Source: Excoecaria cochinchinensis
Taxonomy: Eukaryota > Streptophyta > Magnoliopsida > Malpighiales > Euphorbiaceae
Reading direction: 5' to 3'
Assembly (NCBI GenBank): GCA_947683425.1
Contig: CANTUQ010000077.1
Location: 124,001 to 188,000 of the forward strand
Length of the DNA: 64,000 bases
The position numbers and the translations under genes were made by a program. Positions 1 through 11,709 of this stretch are shown piece by piece. The notes beneath the pieces are model-generated. The model ran no database searches. It was not told where the DNA came from and was given only the letters and a program-made list of their open reading frames with translations. The stretch's first letter is position 1, and each line of letters begins with the position of its first letter.

Positions 1-533
1 TTCCTACTCTCTCTTTTGCTTCTCTTTGTTTCTTTGGCCGGCTCTCTTTGCTCTCTCTTTTTTTTTTTTTTTCAATTTTCTTTGTCCTCTTTTAATTTGG
101 CTCCCTTTGATCTGTGCTCTCACTCCGCTCCTCTTGCTTGCTCTTGGTTTCCTTTTCTTTTCTTTTTTTTCTTTTGATCTGCCCACCGAATGAGAGAGCT
201 CCCCCCACCAATTTTTGCCATCTCTTTCTTTTTATATTCTAGGGTTAAGGGTAATATGGTAATTCCTCCTTTTAGTTTAATTATTTTTCACCCATAATAA
301 TTAATTAAACACTACTAATTACTCTAAAAAATTAATTTAATTAATCCACCTAAAATTAAATCTAATTTATTTAATTAAACAATATGTTATATTTTTTCAA
401 TTTTTTTTTAATTTTCCATTCTCTATTTATTTTTTTATATATTTTTTTTTTTGAGGAGTTATCAAAGACCCAAAATTACCATTTCTATATTTATCTCTCA
501 ATATTAAACCCGACTTAGGACCCGGTGTCTACA
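1..533 (-). repeat. Element A 3' LTR, partial
   Basis: It ends at TGTCTACA (the minus-strand LTR start TGTAGACACC) and is nearly identical to 8377-8907. It contains the pyrimidine-rich tract and the promoter-like TATAAAAAG (minus strand, near 228-236) seen in the other copy. Confidence 0.9.
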
Positions 534-548
534 GTTGCCCCCAATTTT
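534..548 (-). other. Element A polypurine tract
   Basis: On the minus strand the sequence AAAATTGGGGGCAAC directly precedes the LTR start TGTAGACACC. The same arrangement is found at the 3' ends of C and D. It is the expected primer for plus-strand DNA synthesis. Confidence 0.8.
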
Positions 549-639
549 GGAGAACTCTAGGACTTAGATGCCTAAATGAGCCAAAATTCAGAAAAGAGAA
601 GAAAGAGACACGTACCTGAGGCGGTTGCTTCACAAACCT

Positions 640-1850
640 GGTCTTGCCGGCTTGTCGGTATTACAGAACTGTTGTTAGCTTTGTAACTGAGGGAACATCA
701 GCTTGTCGACGTGTGAGATTAGCGCTGAGCGACTGATAAACACCAACTTATCGGTGTGTAAAGACGTCAGACTTTGAATGACATGATTGATAGGACACCA
801 GCTTGTCGGTGTGTGAAACCACGGCTGAGCGACTGATGAACACCAGCTTGTCGGTGTGTGAAGGCGCTAGACTAATGACACGATTGATATAACACTAAAA
901 CACCAGTTTGTCACCAGTTTGTCGGTGTGTGAAACCATGGCTGAGCGACTGATGAACACCAGCTTGTCGGTGTGTGAAGGCGCTAGACTTTGAACGACAT
1001 GATTGATATAACACCAGTTTGTCGGTGTGTGAAACCATGGCTGAGCGACTGATGAACACCAGCTTGTCGGTGTGTGAAGGCGCTAGACTTTGGATGACAT
1101 GATTGATATAACACCAGCTTGTCGGTGTGTGAAACCATGGCTGAGCGACTGATGAACACCAGCTTGTCGGTGTGTGAAGGCGCTAGACTTTGGATGACAT
1201 GATTGATATAACTACTGATGAACACTAGCTTGTCGGTGTGTGAAGGCGCTAGACTTTTGAATGACACGATTGATATAACACCAGTTTGTCGGTGTGTGAA
1301 ACCATGGCTGAGCGACTGATGAACACCAGCTTGTCGGTGTGTGAAGGCGCTAGACTTTGAACGACATGATTGATATAACACCAGCTTGTCGGTGTGTGAA
1401 ACCATGACTGAGCGACTGATGAACACCAGCTTGTCGGTGTGTGAAGGCGCTAGACTTTGAACGACATGATTGATATAACACCAGTTTGTCGGTGTGTGAA
1501 ACCACGCTGAGCGACTGATGAACACCAGCTTGTCGGTGTGTGAAGGCGCTAGACTTTGGATGACATGATTGATATAACACCAGTTTGTCGGTGTGTGAAA
1601 CCATGGCTGAGCGACTGATCAACACTAGCTTGTCGGTGTGTGAAGGCGCTAGACTTTTGAATGACACGATTGATATAACACCAGTTTGTCGGTGTGTGAA
1701 ACCATGGCTGAGCGACTGATGAACACCAGCTTGTCGGTGTGTGAAGGCGCTAGACTTTGGATGACATGATTGATATAACACCAGTTTGTCTGTGTGAAAC
1801 CACGGCTGAACGACTGATAAACACCAGTTTATCGGTGTGTGAAGGCGCCA
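640..1850 (-). repeat. 100-bp tandem repeat array, element A 3' UTR
   Basis: About ten copies of a unit very close to 100 bp, with some partial units. Each unit has two half-units around CACCAGCTTGTCGGTGTG, in which ACACC and GGTGT can pair. Variants differ by a few bases, plus truncated units (near 880-900 and 1210-1240). The array lies immediately upstream of the polypurine tract, where plant Tat/Ogre elements are known to carry variable tandem repeats. Confidence 0.9.
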
Positions 1851-1858
1851 GGTTGTTC

Positions 1859-3080
1859 CTGCAAAATTAGAAAAAACTTGTATGCAAGGGTGAGTATGCA
1901 TGTGCATGTGTATACGTTATGCAGATATCAGATGTATGCAAAGACGAATAGACCACGTCCTAGGTGGTCAGGGGGTCCGTTGAGGACAAGGCTTGGTTTT
2001 CTGGTTTTCTAGGTAGTGTCTGACAACGTTGAGCTGGACCCATCATTTGGATCACCTGCTTGCCCCCGGTATGGTCGCCCCCTCGGAGGACTTAAAAATC
2101 TTGCCCACTCAGTTGAGAGGAGTGTCGAGCACCATGTATGCATGGGATATGTGAAAGGATATGCATTTATGAAATGATATGCAAAGGACTATGATCCTGA
2201 AATACATATATGTCGATGGCTTGCATTCATGTGGAAGATCATGGAATCGTCATTCTAACATGTTTTCAGATGATCATAAAAGGGAAAAACATGCAAAGGT
2301 TCAACATGAGAAATATATACAAAGGGATTATGTATGCAAACTATGTGCAAATGATCATGCATACAAATGATCATGCATGTGGTAAAGAGTCATTCATTGG
2401 CATAGATGTAAAAAATCATATGCAAAGACAGGTGGAATATGTTATATACATGAAAGCTATGTAGGGAATTGGGTGTGTGCGATGTGTGCACTTACGACTA
2501 TGTATATGAAACACGTGTAGAAAAAATTATATACATGTATGTACTGCATGCGAAAAATGTGGATGCAAGATGCTGGCAAAGGATATGCCCATAAAGAGCC
2601 CTGTGCGTCAAAAGCGCTTATGAAATATATTGGCTAAAATTCTTATGACAAAAGACATGCACCAAGAATTGTACATGTAAAACTGTTTATTGAGAATATT
2701 TGCTACAATTATGTGTAAAAACATTTGCAAAAAGCATATGTACAAAGAATATTGCTGAGAGCACGCAAAGTATCATTTTCATGGGTAGTGATAAGAAATA
2801 CCCCAAGATTGTAAAATGAGTGCAACCTATCAGGTACCTCAAACTCAAGTTTCTAACTGCCTTTGAGCATACTGAATGAACCACATTCTCAACTGATTCA
2901 ATCTTAGCAAAAGAATTCGGGAGTCATTCCCAATGAAGTGTAAGAAAGTAAACACGTAAGTATCGATGTTTACTAAATCAGCATGTGAATACGAGACATA
3001 CCATGCGATCTCTGTGTGTATGTGCAAAGGCCAAAACAGAATTTTTCATTTTCATTTTTTTTTTTAAAAGCAAATTCTAG
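1859..3080 (-). other. Element A noncoding interior, RY-rich part
   Basis: No coding signal. Positions 1870-2720 are unusually rich in CATGCA/TGCATG-type alternating purine-pyrimidine words. The segment aligns with 52889-54290 in element C, apart from the 175-base intron-like segment of C (junction in A at 2055/2056) and a short repeat expansion in C. Confidence 0.65.
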
Positions 3081-4160
3081 ATGCAATATCGAGGACAAGA
3101 CTCAACTCGAATGCAAATGCACTCGTGGCTTCCCGCTTGAAGCTCAAGAGACACCATACGCCTCTTCCTACGTACCAAACCTTACTAGAAGGTCATCTCC
3201 GCTAGTTAGATAAGGCCAAACCAAGAATCAATAGGTCTTACTTTGGTTGTAACGTTAGGCTTAGGTAATTGGCTATCAAAGGAGGATCAGGTCGCTAGAG
3301 AAAAACGGCCGCAACGTTCATTTGACGGATGGAAGGACCATTTGGACTAATTGTATACTGTCCAGATACTCTTGAATTTGGATTCGATAATGCTCTGAAT
3401 TATCAAGCTCAACATAACAATTAAGCTAAGATAGGTAGCTACTGAACTCACCAAGGGGTATTATCTTGGGCCCTATTATTTTCCTTTTTTTTTTTTTTGG
3501 CCTTTTTCTTTTTTTTTTTTTTTTTTTTCGATTTCGCAAGCTCATGTCTCTAACTACACAAAAACTTCATCGATGATTTAGACCCCTTTCCCAAAGTATA
3601 AGCTCATACCCATCAGGGTAATTTTTGGGCAACTCACAAAATTATCAATGATTGAAATTCTCTTCTCGAAGTTGCGATCTATCCACAAAATTATCAATGA
3701 TTGAGATTTTCTTCTCGAAATGCAGACCCATTCTTATCTAGGTGACTTTTGGGTAACCCACAAAATTATCAATGATTGAAATTCTCTCTTAGAAGTGCAG
3801 ACCCATCCTTATCAGGGCGAATTTTGATAGCTCAAGCGAATGTCGTAATGTGCATCCATCTTTACTAGAGCGGCCATTCTACTAAAGGGGAAGCCAAAAT
3901 CATTTTAGGCGAAAAGTAGTTTTAATGTAACAACAAAACTGGCACGCATTTAGCATACCAAAATAAAGGCTCAAGGGGCTATCAAGCGATTGTAAAATAA
4001 GGGTAGGAAATGGTCATTTAGAGAGCTATACAAAGAAATGGTGCCTAAATCATTTTCTAGATTCAGCCTTATCCAGGAGTCGCTTTGACGGGTAATCGGA
4101 AATGTTCTAGTGCTCTTAGTGAGTTTTCATCCAATCCCCTAATTGCAACTAGTTTTTTTT
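3080..4160 (-). other. Conserved noncoding core shared by elements A, C and D
   Basis: This stretch matches 54290-55420 (C, same strand) and the reverse complement of about 47107-47900 (D). Shared landmarks include GATCAGGTCGCTAGAGAAAA, AGCCAAAATCATTTTAGGC and CTAGATTCAGCCTTATCCAG. No open frame is kept across copies. It is retained in all three elements although coding capacity has been lost in A and C, so a cis-acting role is possible (inference). Confidence 0.7.
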
Positions 4161-6294
4161 TTCAGTTTATTTTCAAAACGGGCCAAAAGTGCTCGAAATT
4201 TAGACATTACGTGGTATAGTCAAATATTTTCACGTGATCTAGCTTTTAAAGACCAAACATATATACCTCTTACTTAATTCAAAGTGGAATGAAACTCAGG
4301 TTTCTAGAGTTAAGATCAAATCCATTCATAATTGAGAACTACTTAGGCAGAGTCAAACTGTGAGTCAGAGGTACCTTAATGAGGTGCAAACATATCAGCA
4401 TTTTAGGATACAGCTTAACACAAAAAATATTTTTACTCTATCAGAAATGTATATGCACAAAAAATCATGTAGGCACAAAAGCTCTTTTTTTTTTATTCTT
4501 TTTCTTTTGAATATGCACAAACTATGCGTTAAAAATCATGTATATTGAATGTCATATGCAATAGCGTCATGTATATTAGCAATGCGTGTAAGGAACTGTA
4601 TGTGCGAAACATGTGTAAAAATATTTGTATAAAAACGCGTACATGAAATATGTGCAAAGGTGTGTGCGTGTAAAACACCTACGAAAAAATATGAGTGTGT
4701 AAACACAGCATAATAAATAACGTGCATGCATAAGAGCAGTATACAATGAAGGTAAAGGTGCAAGACATGACACAACATGAGAATGAATGTTCATAATACA
4801 GGGTGTATGTGCATATGGTGTGATTTATACATGATAGAGATATGTATGTAAGATGAAGATGTGATGTAAGATGAAGATGATCTGGCACGAAAATGTGCGC
4901 CAATGAGTTGCAAGGAGTGGCAAAACTTACATATATAGAAGTGCAAAACATATACAGATAATACACATGAGATGGGACACGGCTTAAGAATGATTGTGTA
5001 CAGTGAATTTCTATGGTGTGCGATACAAGATATGGGATGAAAGTGGTCGCAAGAAACAAATAGCGTTCACAAAGTATGCGTATTTACATGGTATGAGCAT
5101 GCAAGATATGCATTGATATATACAATGACTAACATGCGTGATAAAAAAAATTATATGTACATTCGATGATGTATGCTGTATATACAGATTATGGTGCATG
5201 ATGTATGTTATGGATGTCATAATGTTAGTGTGAGTTGTGACAGGCACTGCTATGTATATATATGCAAGATAAATACATGTTACATTCATATTCACAAATC
5301 ATGATACAAGCAATTTTATATACAGAGTGCACATGTTCTATTATTGTATGGAAAGAATTATTATACATGAGACATGTGAAGAAACTATACACAGAGTAAT
5401 AGGTACATGTAATGATTTTATGCACAGAAAATGATGTATATTTAAGGAGGAGATACAAAAAAATCTATTTGTGTATGAATGATACATTGAAATTCGTGAA
5501 AAACTATGCACACGATTATATGTACATGTAATAATTTTATGCACAGGAAAAGATGTATATATATGGGAAATGATAAGAAAGTTGTGTGTATGAATGACAT
5601 GAATATACAATACATCAATAATAACCACATGCAAGCAGTAAATCCTTCCAACCTTATTGCCCCCACACACGAGGTCAATTGGTTTCTTCCTAGGTGGGCT
5701 TAATCCGTGGATCAACGGGGGACCCAAGGAGCATGTTAGAGCATGACGTCTCTCAAGATGCGCACACGTATGATTTTCGGCCATTGTATATTTGGACACT
5801 TCAACCAAATTAAGGTGAGGTTATCGAAGCTTTAAAGCTCTTTATAGAAGACCACTTAATTTGTTTGATGTTGTTTAATACACAATGACCCACGTAGCAA
5901 GCACTGTATTAAGGTACATACCACCTAGGGAAAGTATCTATTGCCATTATATGATCTTTGGTCAAGGTGGTGTTGCTTTAAGGCTACCCAAGCATGGTCC
6001 CTGTACGACGGGTCTATCTCATCACGAGCATAACGACCGATCGGGTCACCATTTGATATACCATTGAGGTACGAGGCTTGGGCTGGTGATTATCCTTAAC
6101 ACTTCCCCAAATTGAGTGAAAATGAGGCTGTGCTTCAGGAACACACCGGGGCTAATAGAGGGACCAAACTAACATAATTCTAAGGCTCTAGCATGATGCA
6201 ATGCAATTTTTCGAAAAGGGATAAAATTTCTTGATCCTACACCCATTTACATTAGATTAACCAAAGGTACTTTCGGAGCAAAATCTCATGATAT
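4160..6294 (-). other. Element A 5' interior, gag replaced by noncoding sequence
   Basis: Positions 5640-6290 match the 5' leader of D (about 44560-45280), with the same order of landmarks such as CCGATCGGTCGTTA. Where D then carries gag, A has AT-rich sequence dense in ATGTGCA/TGCATG words (4430-5640) and only short unrelated reading frames. No protein can be supported here. Confidence 0.65.
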
Positions 6295-6312
6295 CCCCAG
6301 TGGAGTCGCCAC
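6295..6312 (-). other. Element A primer binding site (Arg-tRNA type)
   Basis: On the minus strand GTGGCGACTCCACTGGGG follows the end of the 5' LTR directly. The identical 18-base site follows the D 5' LTR at 44521. This sequence type is the tRNA-Arg primer site described for Ogre elements; the tRNA assignment is from knowledge of the family, not tested here. Confidence 0.8.
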
Positions 6313-7289
6313 TGTGACGCGCCCGAACCCCGCTCGCGATCCGGATGGCCCTCGGAAATCCGCTTTTAGGACCCGGGACCGGATGGAGGTTCATTAAAAC
6401 TCGTGAAAGCTGATCGCTTCACAATGGACAAAAATATATCCAAACCCATTGTTGGCAATCAACTTACGAGAGCGTCTTATTGGGTTATCATAAGGCAGGA
6501 TCACGGAGTCGCCACCCGATAGAATATCGGGAAATAATTCTAACCTTATGAGGCCAAAACCAGAGAGAGTTCGGGACCTCACTCTTATTCATACCTTTGG
6601 TTAATATTATGTAAAAGGATTTTTGGGATCAATTATTTTATCTCTCTTCTCACACGATTTATGCCATAAATTAAAGCGCATTCAAACAAGTAAAAAATAA
6701 TAAAATAACAAATAAAGCGATAAATAAAATATATTTACAGTTATCCAGAAATAAGTATGAAATCATAAAAGGAAGATATGATAATAAGAATACATACATA
6801 AATCGGGCTATCCTTTTAGGCGGGAACGTTGGTTCCCAATTACTTTTTATGAAAAGTATAAAATTCTTGAATCAATTTGAATCTTTTGGTTTTGGAATGA
6901 AAACGTGGACATTGGTCCAGTTTTATTGACAAATTTCATTTTGTAGAAAACATTTGTGTGGTGATTCTTTTTAATGCGGTCGAAAAATCATTTGTTATTA
7001 CAGACCACAAGCGAATAAAATAAAACAAAATAATAATTACATATTTCATAATAATAAATAAATCCTAATCTACTCACCTCGACCGTGCTCCTTGGACGAG
7101 CCGTGTGCCGCTCGTGGTTACAATCATGACATAAAATTAATACTGGTTAATAATGAATAAATAAATAATCGGATAAATAAATAAACAAATAAATAGTTGA
7201 ATAAAGTAAATTGAGGAAAATAATAAAGGTCAATAATGGATTAAATTAAATTAAGTGATAAATAAATAAATTAATTAAATAAATAGAGA

Positions 7290-7728
7290 TTTAATGAATA
7301 TAAAAACACAAATGGCAATTATAATGATCAATGACAATAAAAATAATGATGCTAATAATAATACCATAAAATGATAATAATGCTAATAATAAATAATAAA
7401 TAAGCATAAAATGACAATAATATATAGGTAAAAAAAATAATAATAATAATATAAAATAAATAATGATATTAATAACAATGATATAATATAATAATAATAA
7501 TAATAATGCTGTAAAATAATATAATAATAATGACCATGACAATATTAATTAAAGCAATGAAATAATAACATCAACAATTAATCAACAATAACCATATAAT
7601 AATAATAATAATAATAATAATGATAATAATGATAAAACAGAAATTAAATAATAATAATAATAATAATAACAATAATATAACATAAAATACTAATAATAAA
7701 CAAACATAACAATTAATCAACAATAACC

Positions 7729-7766
<38 letters not shown>

Positions 7767-7837
7767 GTAAAACAGAAATTAAATAAATATATACTAATAA
7801 TAATAATAATAATAACAATAATACAGAAATTAAATAA

Positions 7838-7876
<39 letters not shown>

Positions 7877-7888
7877 GAAATTAATTAA

Positions 7889-7920
<32 letters not shown>
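7290..7920. repeat. AAT/TTA microsatellite cluster inside the A LTR
   Basis: Several AAT/ATA trinucleotide runs separated by short unique pieces. The sentence-like block AACAATTAATCAACAATAAC occurs twice (near 7572 and 7707), so part of the cluster was duplicated as a block. Element C's LTRs lack it, which accounts for much of the length difference (2595 against about 1766 bp). Confidence 0.9.
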
Positions 7921-8602
7921 GGGACTTACCTCGCCGGAGGGTCGCCGGAGGGGAGACGGTCTGCGACATCAACGCCTTCTGATGGATCGTCGCCCGGGGA
8001 AGACGGCGGACTGGTCCACGCGCCGGAAGGGGGTTCGCCGGAGCCGGAAATCGCCAAAAACCGTGAATGATGCCTCGCCGGAGATCGCCTACACGCGCCG
8101 CCTACCGGGGTCCGTTGGAGGATCGGCCGGTGCCGTCGGAAGCGTCTGGGTCTCGCCGGTCGCCTCGTGAGGCGCGTGCAGCCGGGTGCGGCGGCGGTTG
8201 GCCGGCGGAGCCACCACCCCCTCTCTCTCTTTTTCTTCCTTTTTCTTCTTCTCTCCGGCGCCTGGGTCTGTGCTCCGTTTGGCCTTCACTCTCTTCTCTT
8301 CTCTTTTATTTCTTTTTCCCTTCTCTAATTCTTTCTTTGATTTTCCTTTGGCTTTTTCCTTCTCCTGATCTCTATTTTCCTACTCTCTCTTTTGCTTCTC
8401 TTTGTTTCTTTGGCCGGCTCTCTTTGCTCTCTCTTTTTTTTTTTTTTCAATTTTCTTTGTCCTCTTTTAATTTGGCTCCCTTTGATCTGTGCTCTCACTC
8501 CGCTCCTCTTGCTTGCTCTCGGTTTCCTTTTCTTTTCTTTTTTTTCTTTTGATCTGCCCACCGAATGAGAGAGCTCCCCCCACCAATTTTTGCCATCTCT
8601 TT

Positions 8603-8611
8603 CTTTTTATA
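8603..8611 (-). promoter_or_regulatory. TATA box of the element A LTR
   Basis: TATAAAAAG on the minus strand. The same octamer, preceded by a CCCTAA-like telo-box sequence, is kept in both LTRs of element C (39881-39889 and 58943-58951). Transcription would start about 30 bases further on, just before the purine-rich leader. Confidence 0.55.
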
Positions 8612-8907
8612 TTCTAGGGTTAAGGGTAATATGGTAATTCCTCCTTTTAGTTTAATTATTTTTCACCCATAATAATTAATTAAACACTACTAATTACTCT
8701 AAAAAATTAATTTAATTAATCCACCTAAAATTAAATCTAATTTATTTAATTAAACAATATGTTATATTTTTTCAATTTTTTTTTAATTTTCCATTCTCTA
8801 TTTATTTTTTTATATATTTTTTTTTTGAGGAGTTATCAAAGACCCAAAATTACCATTTCTATATTTATCTCTCAATATTAAACCCGACTTAGGACCCGGT
8901 GTCTACA

Positions 8908-9507
8908 GATCCCTATCAGAAATAATAGACAAAGGTATCCCATGCAATCGGACAATTTCTCTTACATACAACTCAGCCAACTTTTCCATAGAATAACCCA
9001 TCCAACTGGTATAAAGTGAGCCGATTTCGAAAACCTGTCCACAATAACCCATACTGCATCTTGCTGTCTTGAGGTCAGAGGCAATCCGGATACAAAATCC
9101 ATCGTAATATTATCCCATTTCCATTGTGGAATAGGGAGTGGATGCAGCATTCCCTGAGGTACTTGATGCTCCGCTTTAACTTGTTGACAGACAAGGCACT
9201 TAGACACATATTCCACTACATCCTTCTTCATCCCAGGCCACCAGTACAACTGTTTCATATCTTGATACATCTTGTTTCCACCTGGATGCATAGTGAAAAT
9301 TGTATTATGAGCCTCATGCATCAATCTCTTCTTTAATTCTTTATCATTTGCCACACACATTCTATTCTTGTACAGCAGTATTCCATCTTCACTCACTGAA
9401 TAGTCAGTCTTATCCATTTCACTGACTGACTGCAGAACTTGTTGCAACCTCGCATCATTTCTCTGAGCAACTATTAACTCGTCTTTTAGGATCGGTTTCG
9501 CTTTCAA
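8908..9507 (-). pseudogene. pol: Element B integrase, N-terminal and core part, interrupted
   Basis: Integrase would insert the cDNA copy into the genome. The fragment keeps the zinc-binding HHCC region: H67 and H74 (counting from the residue after the upstream TAG) and C104-x2-C107 in KCLVCQQVK. The first catalytic aspartate is D137 in NITMDFVSGLP. Compared with element E, one base is missing near 9004, just after AHFIPV, which shifts the frame. The reading then runs into element A at the position matching the VSDRDPRF block. It is preceded by an in-frame TAG (9508-9510) that separates it from RNase H. It is not functional as it stands. Confidence 0.88.
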
Positions 9508-11709
9508 CTATGCCAATAAAGCTCCGTCTGCAGAAAACCTCCACTTAATCTGCTTTAACTGTAATGCTGAAATTGATTTCCTGCTCAAAGCATCAGCCAC
9601 TACAATAGCTTTTCCCGGGTGATAATCCACAATACAATCATAGTCCTTAAACAACTCAAGCCATCTTCGCTGTCTGAGATTCAATTCCTTCTGTGTAAGC
9701 AAATATTTCAAACTCTTGTGATCAGTGTAAATTCTACACTTCTCACCATACAAGTAATGTCGCCAAATCTTTAAAGCAAACACTACTGCTGCCAATTCCA
9801 AATCATGAGTCGGATAATTTTGTTCGTGCGGTTTCAATTGCCTTGACGCATACGCTATTACCTTCCCCTCTTGCATCAATACACAACCCAACCCTATACC
9901 TGAAGCATCGGTGTACAACACATACTCTTTACCAGTCATAGGCTGTGTAAGAATCTGTGCTTCTACTAACATCTTCTTCAACTGATCGAAACTCGCATGA
10001 CATCTTTCAGACCACTCATACTTCACTCCTTTTCGTAACAATCTTGTCAACGGTGAAGCTATTACTGAAAATCCTTTCACAAACCTTCTGTAGTATCCCG
10101 CCAACCCTAAGAAACTGCGAACCTCCAGCACATTCTTAGGCGGTTGCAAATTCACAATTGCTTCTATCTTAGTTGGATCTACTTTAATGCCCTCAGATGA
10201 GATCACATGACCCAGAAATGACACCTCTTTGAGCAAGAACTCACACTTACTTAGTTTGGCATACCGCTGATGCTCCAGCAGTGTCCGAAGCACGATTCTC
10301 AAATGCTGCTCATGCTCCTTCTCATCCCTTGAATAAACCAGAATATCGTCTATAAATACTACCACAAATTGATCCAGATATGGTCTAAACACCCGATTCA
10401 TTAAATCCATAAATGCAGCTGGCGTATTGGTTAACCCAAATGGCATCACTAGGAACTCATAATGCCCGTACCGAATTCTAAATGCAGTCTTAGGTATATC
10501 TTCTTTCTTCACTTGCAACTGATAATACCCCGAACGCAAGTCAATCTTTGAGAATACACCAGCTCCTCTTAACTGATCAAACAAGTCTTCAATCCGAGGT
10601 AAAGGGTATCGATTCTTTACTGTCACTTTATTCAACTGTCGATAATCAATGCACATTCTCATTGTACCATCTTTCTTTTTAACAAATAACACTGGTTCTC
10701 CCCAAGGAGAAACACTAGGTCCAATAAAACCCTTGTTCAGCAATTCTTGCAGCTGTTCCTTCAATTCCTTCAACTCAGTTTGAGCCATTCTGTACGGTGC
10801 CTTAGATACAGGTACTGTTCCTGGTGCCACATCAATCGATAGCTCAACCTCTCTTATTGGTGGTATACCGCTCAATTCTTCAGGGAACACGTCAGGAAAC
10901 TCTCTGACTACCGGTATCTCTTGCATCTTCACATGTTCTCTCTTACTGTCCAACACCAAAGCTAGGTAAACTTCACATCCTTTTCTCATACATCGACAGG
11001 CTTGCATAGCAGATATCACATTTACTAGAGGATTAGTGCACACTCCTCTTACTATCACTCTGTTCCCCTCACCATCATAGAGTATAACCATCCTCTTCTT
11101 ACACTTAACATTCGCATCATATTTAGGTAACCAATCCATACCCAAAATCAAATCAAACTCATCAAACGGTAATTCAATCAAATCTGCTGGAAACACACTA
11201 CCTTGAACTTCTAATGCACAATTTCTATACACTCTGTTCACATTAACATTACCTCCCAAAGGGCTAGACACACATATATCATACTTCAAACATTCAACTT
11301 TAGGCATCTTTTCGCATATCTTTTTATCACACACATATGAATGAGTTGAGCCAGGATCAATAAGTGCAAACATTTCCACACCATAAAGTAGAATAGTACC
11401 TGTTATCACCTCAGGTGCATCCTGATCCTCTCGTGCCCTCATTGCATAAGCCCGCACCGGTGCCGCATCAGGCCTATCCACAATCTCAGAATCAATTGCA
11501 CCCCTGGACTGGCTACCTCTGCCACGTCCTCTTCCTCTTCCTCTATTAGTAGAAGGCAAATTTGAACCACCCCTACTCTGCTCTTGTTGATTTCCTGACA
11601 TCTCATAAGCATTCGGGCAATTAGCAAGGAAATGCTCAGTGCTTCCGCATCTAAAACAAGCACCCGTCACTCTCCAGCATTCTCCTCTATGCCTCTTACC
11701 AAAATGAGG
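9508..11709 (-). CDS. pol: Element B protease-reverse transcriptase-RNase H
   Basis: Open over about 730 codons, bounded by TGA (11710-11712, towards gag) and TAG (9508-9510, towards integrase). Counting from the GTG at 11670: zinc knuckle CFRCGSTEHFLANC (5-18, the end of Gag), an RG-rich linker (45-52), aspartic protease motif DPGSTH (D105), reverse transcriptase with D377 in KIDLRSGYYQ and D441/D442 in FIDDILVYS, and RNase H with D588, E625, D650 and D693. All catalytic residues of the polymerase and RNase H are present. In this lineage gag and pol normally form one frame, so the two stops are probably inactivating mutations; the TAG is shared with element E. It lies downstream of gag in the same frame. 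Confidence 0.9.
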   Translation of the reverse strand, partial: PHFGKRHRGECWRVTGACFRCGSTEHFLANCPNAYEMSGNQQEQSRGGSNLPSTNRGRGRGRGRGSQSRGAIDSEIVDRPDAAPVRAYAMRAREDQDAPEVITGTILLYGVEMFALIDPGSTHSYVCDKKICEKMPKVECLKYDICVSSPLGGNVNVNRVYRNCALEVQGSVFPADLIELPFDEFDLILGMDWLPKYDANVKCKKRMVILYDGEGNRVIVRGVCTNPLVNVISAMQACRCMRKGCEVYLALVLDSKREHVKMQEIPVVREFPDVFPEELSGIPPIREVELSIDVAPGTVPVSKAPYRMAQTELKELKEQLQELLNKGFIGPSVSPWGEPVLFVKKKDGTMRMCIDYRQLNKVTVKNRYPLPRIEDLFDQLRGAGVFSKIDLRSGYYQLQVKKEDIPKTAFRIRYGHYEFLVMPFGLTNTPAAFMDLMNRVFRPYLDQFVVVFIDDILVYSRDEKEHEQHLRIVLRTLLEHQRYAKLSKCEFLLKEVSFLGHVISSEGIKVDPTKIEAIVNLQPPKNVLEVRSFLGLAGYYRRFVKGFSVIASPLTRLLRKGVKYEWSERCHASFDQLKKMLVEAQILTQPMTGKEYVLYTDASGIGLGCVLMQEGKVIAYASRQLKPHEQNYPTHDLELAAVVFALKIWRHYLYGEKCRIYTDHKSLKYLLTQKELNLRQRRWLELFKDYDCIVDYHPGKAIVVADALSRKSISALQLKQIKWRFSADGALLA

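Larger units (their letters stand above)
1..8907 (-). mobile_element. Element A: non-autonomous Tat/Ogre-like LTR retrotransposon (3' end outside window)
   Basis: The last 533 bases of one LTR lie at the window start, and the same sequence recurs at about 8377-8907 at the end of a full LTR. The minus-strand order is 5' LTR (6313-8907), Arg-type primer site, noncoding interior, tandem repeat array, polypurine tract, 3' LTR (1-533, continuing off-window). No gag or pol remains. The visible LTR parts differ by one substitution and two T-run indels, so the insertion is young. It lies inside the integrase sequence of element B. The target duplication cannot be checked because the left end is missing. 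Confidence 0.88.
6313..8907 (-). repeat. Element A 5' LTR, 2.6 kb
   Basis: Bounded by TGTGAC at the left and TGTCTACA at the right, i.e. TGTAGACACC...GTCACA on the minus strand. In transcript order it holds a TATA box (8603-8611), a purine tract (8220-8560), a CG-rich stretch (7930-8220), donor-like GAG|GTAAGT (7924-7930), a TTA/AAT microsatellite, donor-like GAG|GTGAGT (7072-7080) and a hairpin next to a primer-site-like sequence (6505-6531). Confidence 0.88.

Noticed and set aside
983..1907. Two minus-strand frames of about 180 codons
   Set aside because: They run through the 100-bp tandem array, whose unit has no stop in these frames. The proteins are pure repeats with no start context.
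4536..5808. Cluster of short Cys/Tyr/His-rich frames on the minus strand
   Set aside because: They follow from ATGTGCA-type low-complexity DNA. The matching region of C does not keep the frames.
7571..7972. Tyr/Ile/Leu-rich 133-residue frame
   Set aside because: Translation of the AAT/TTA microsatellite.
8067..8552. Ser/Phe/Leu-rich frame, and similar ones at 39424-39895 and 58512-58983
   Set aside because: Products of the CT-rich LTR leader tract; the frames are not kept between LTR copies.
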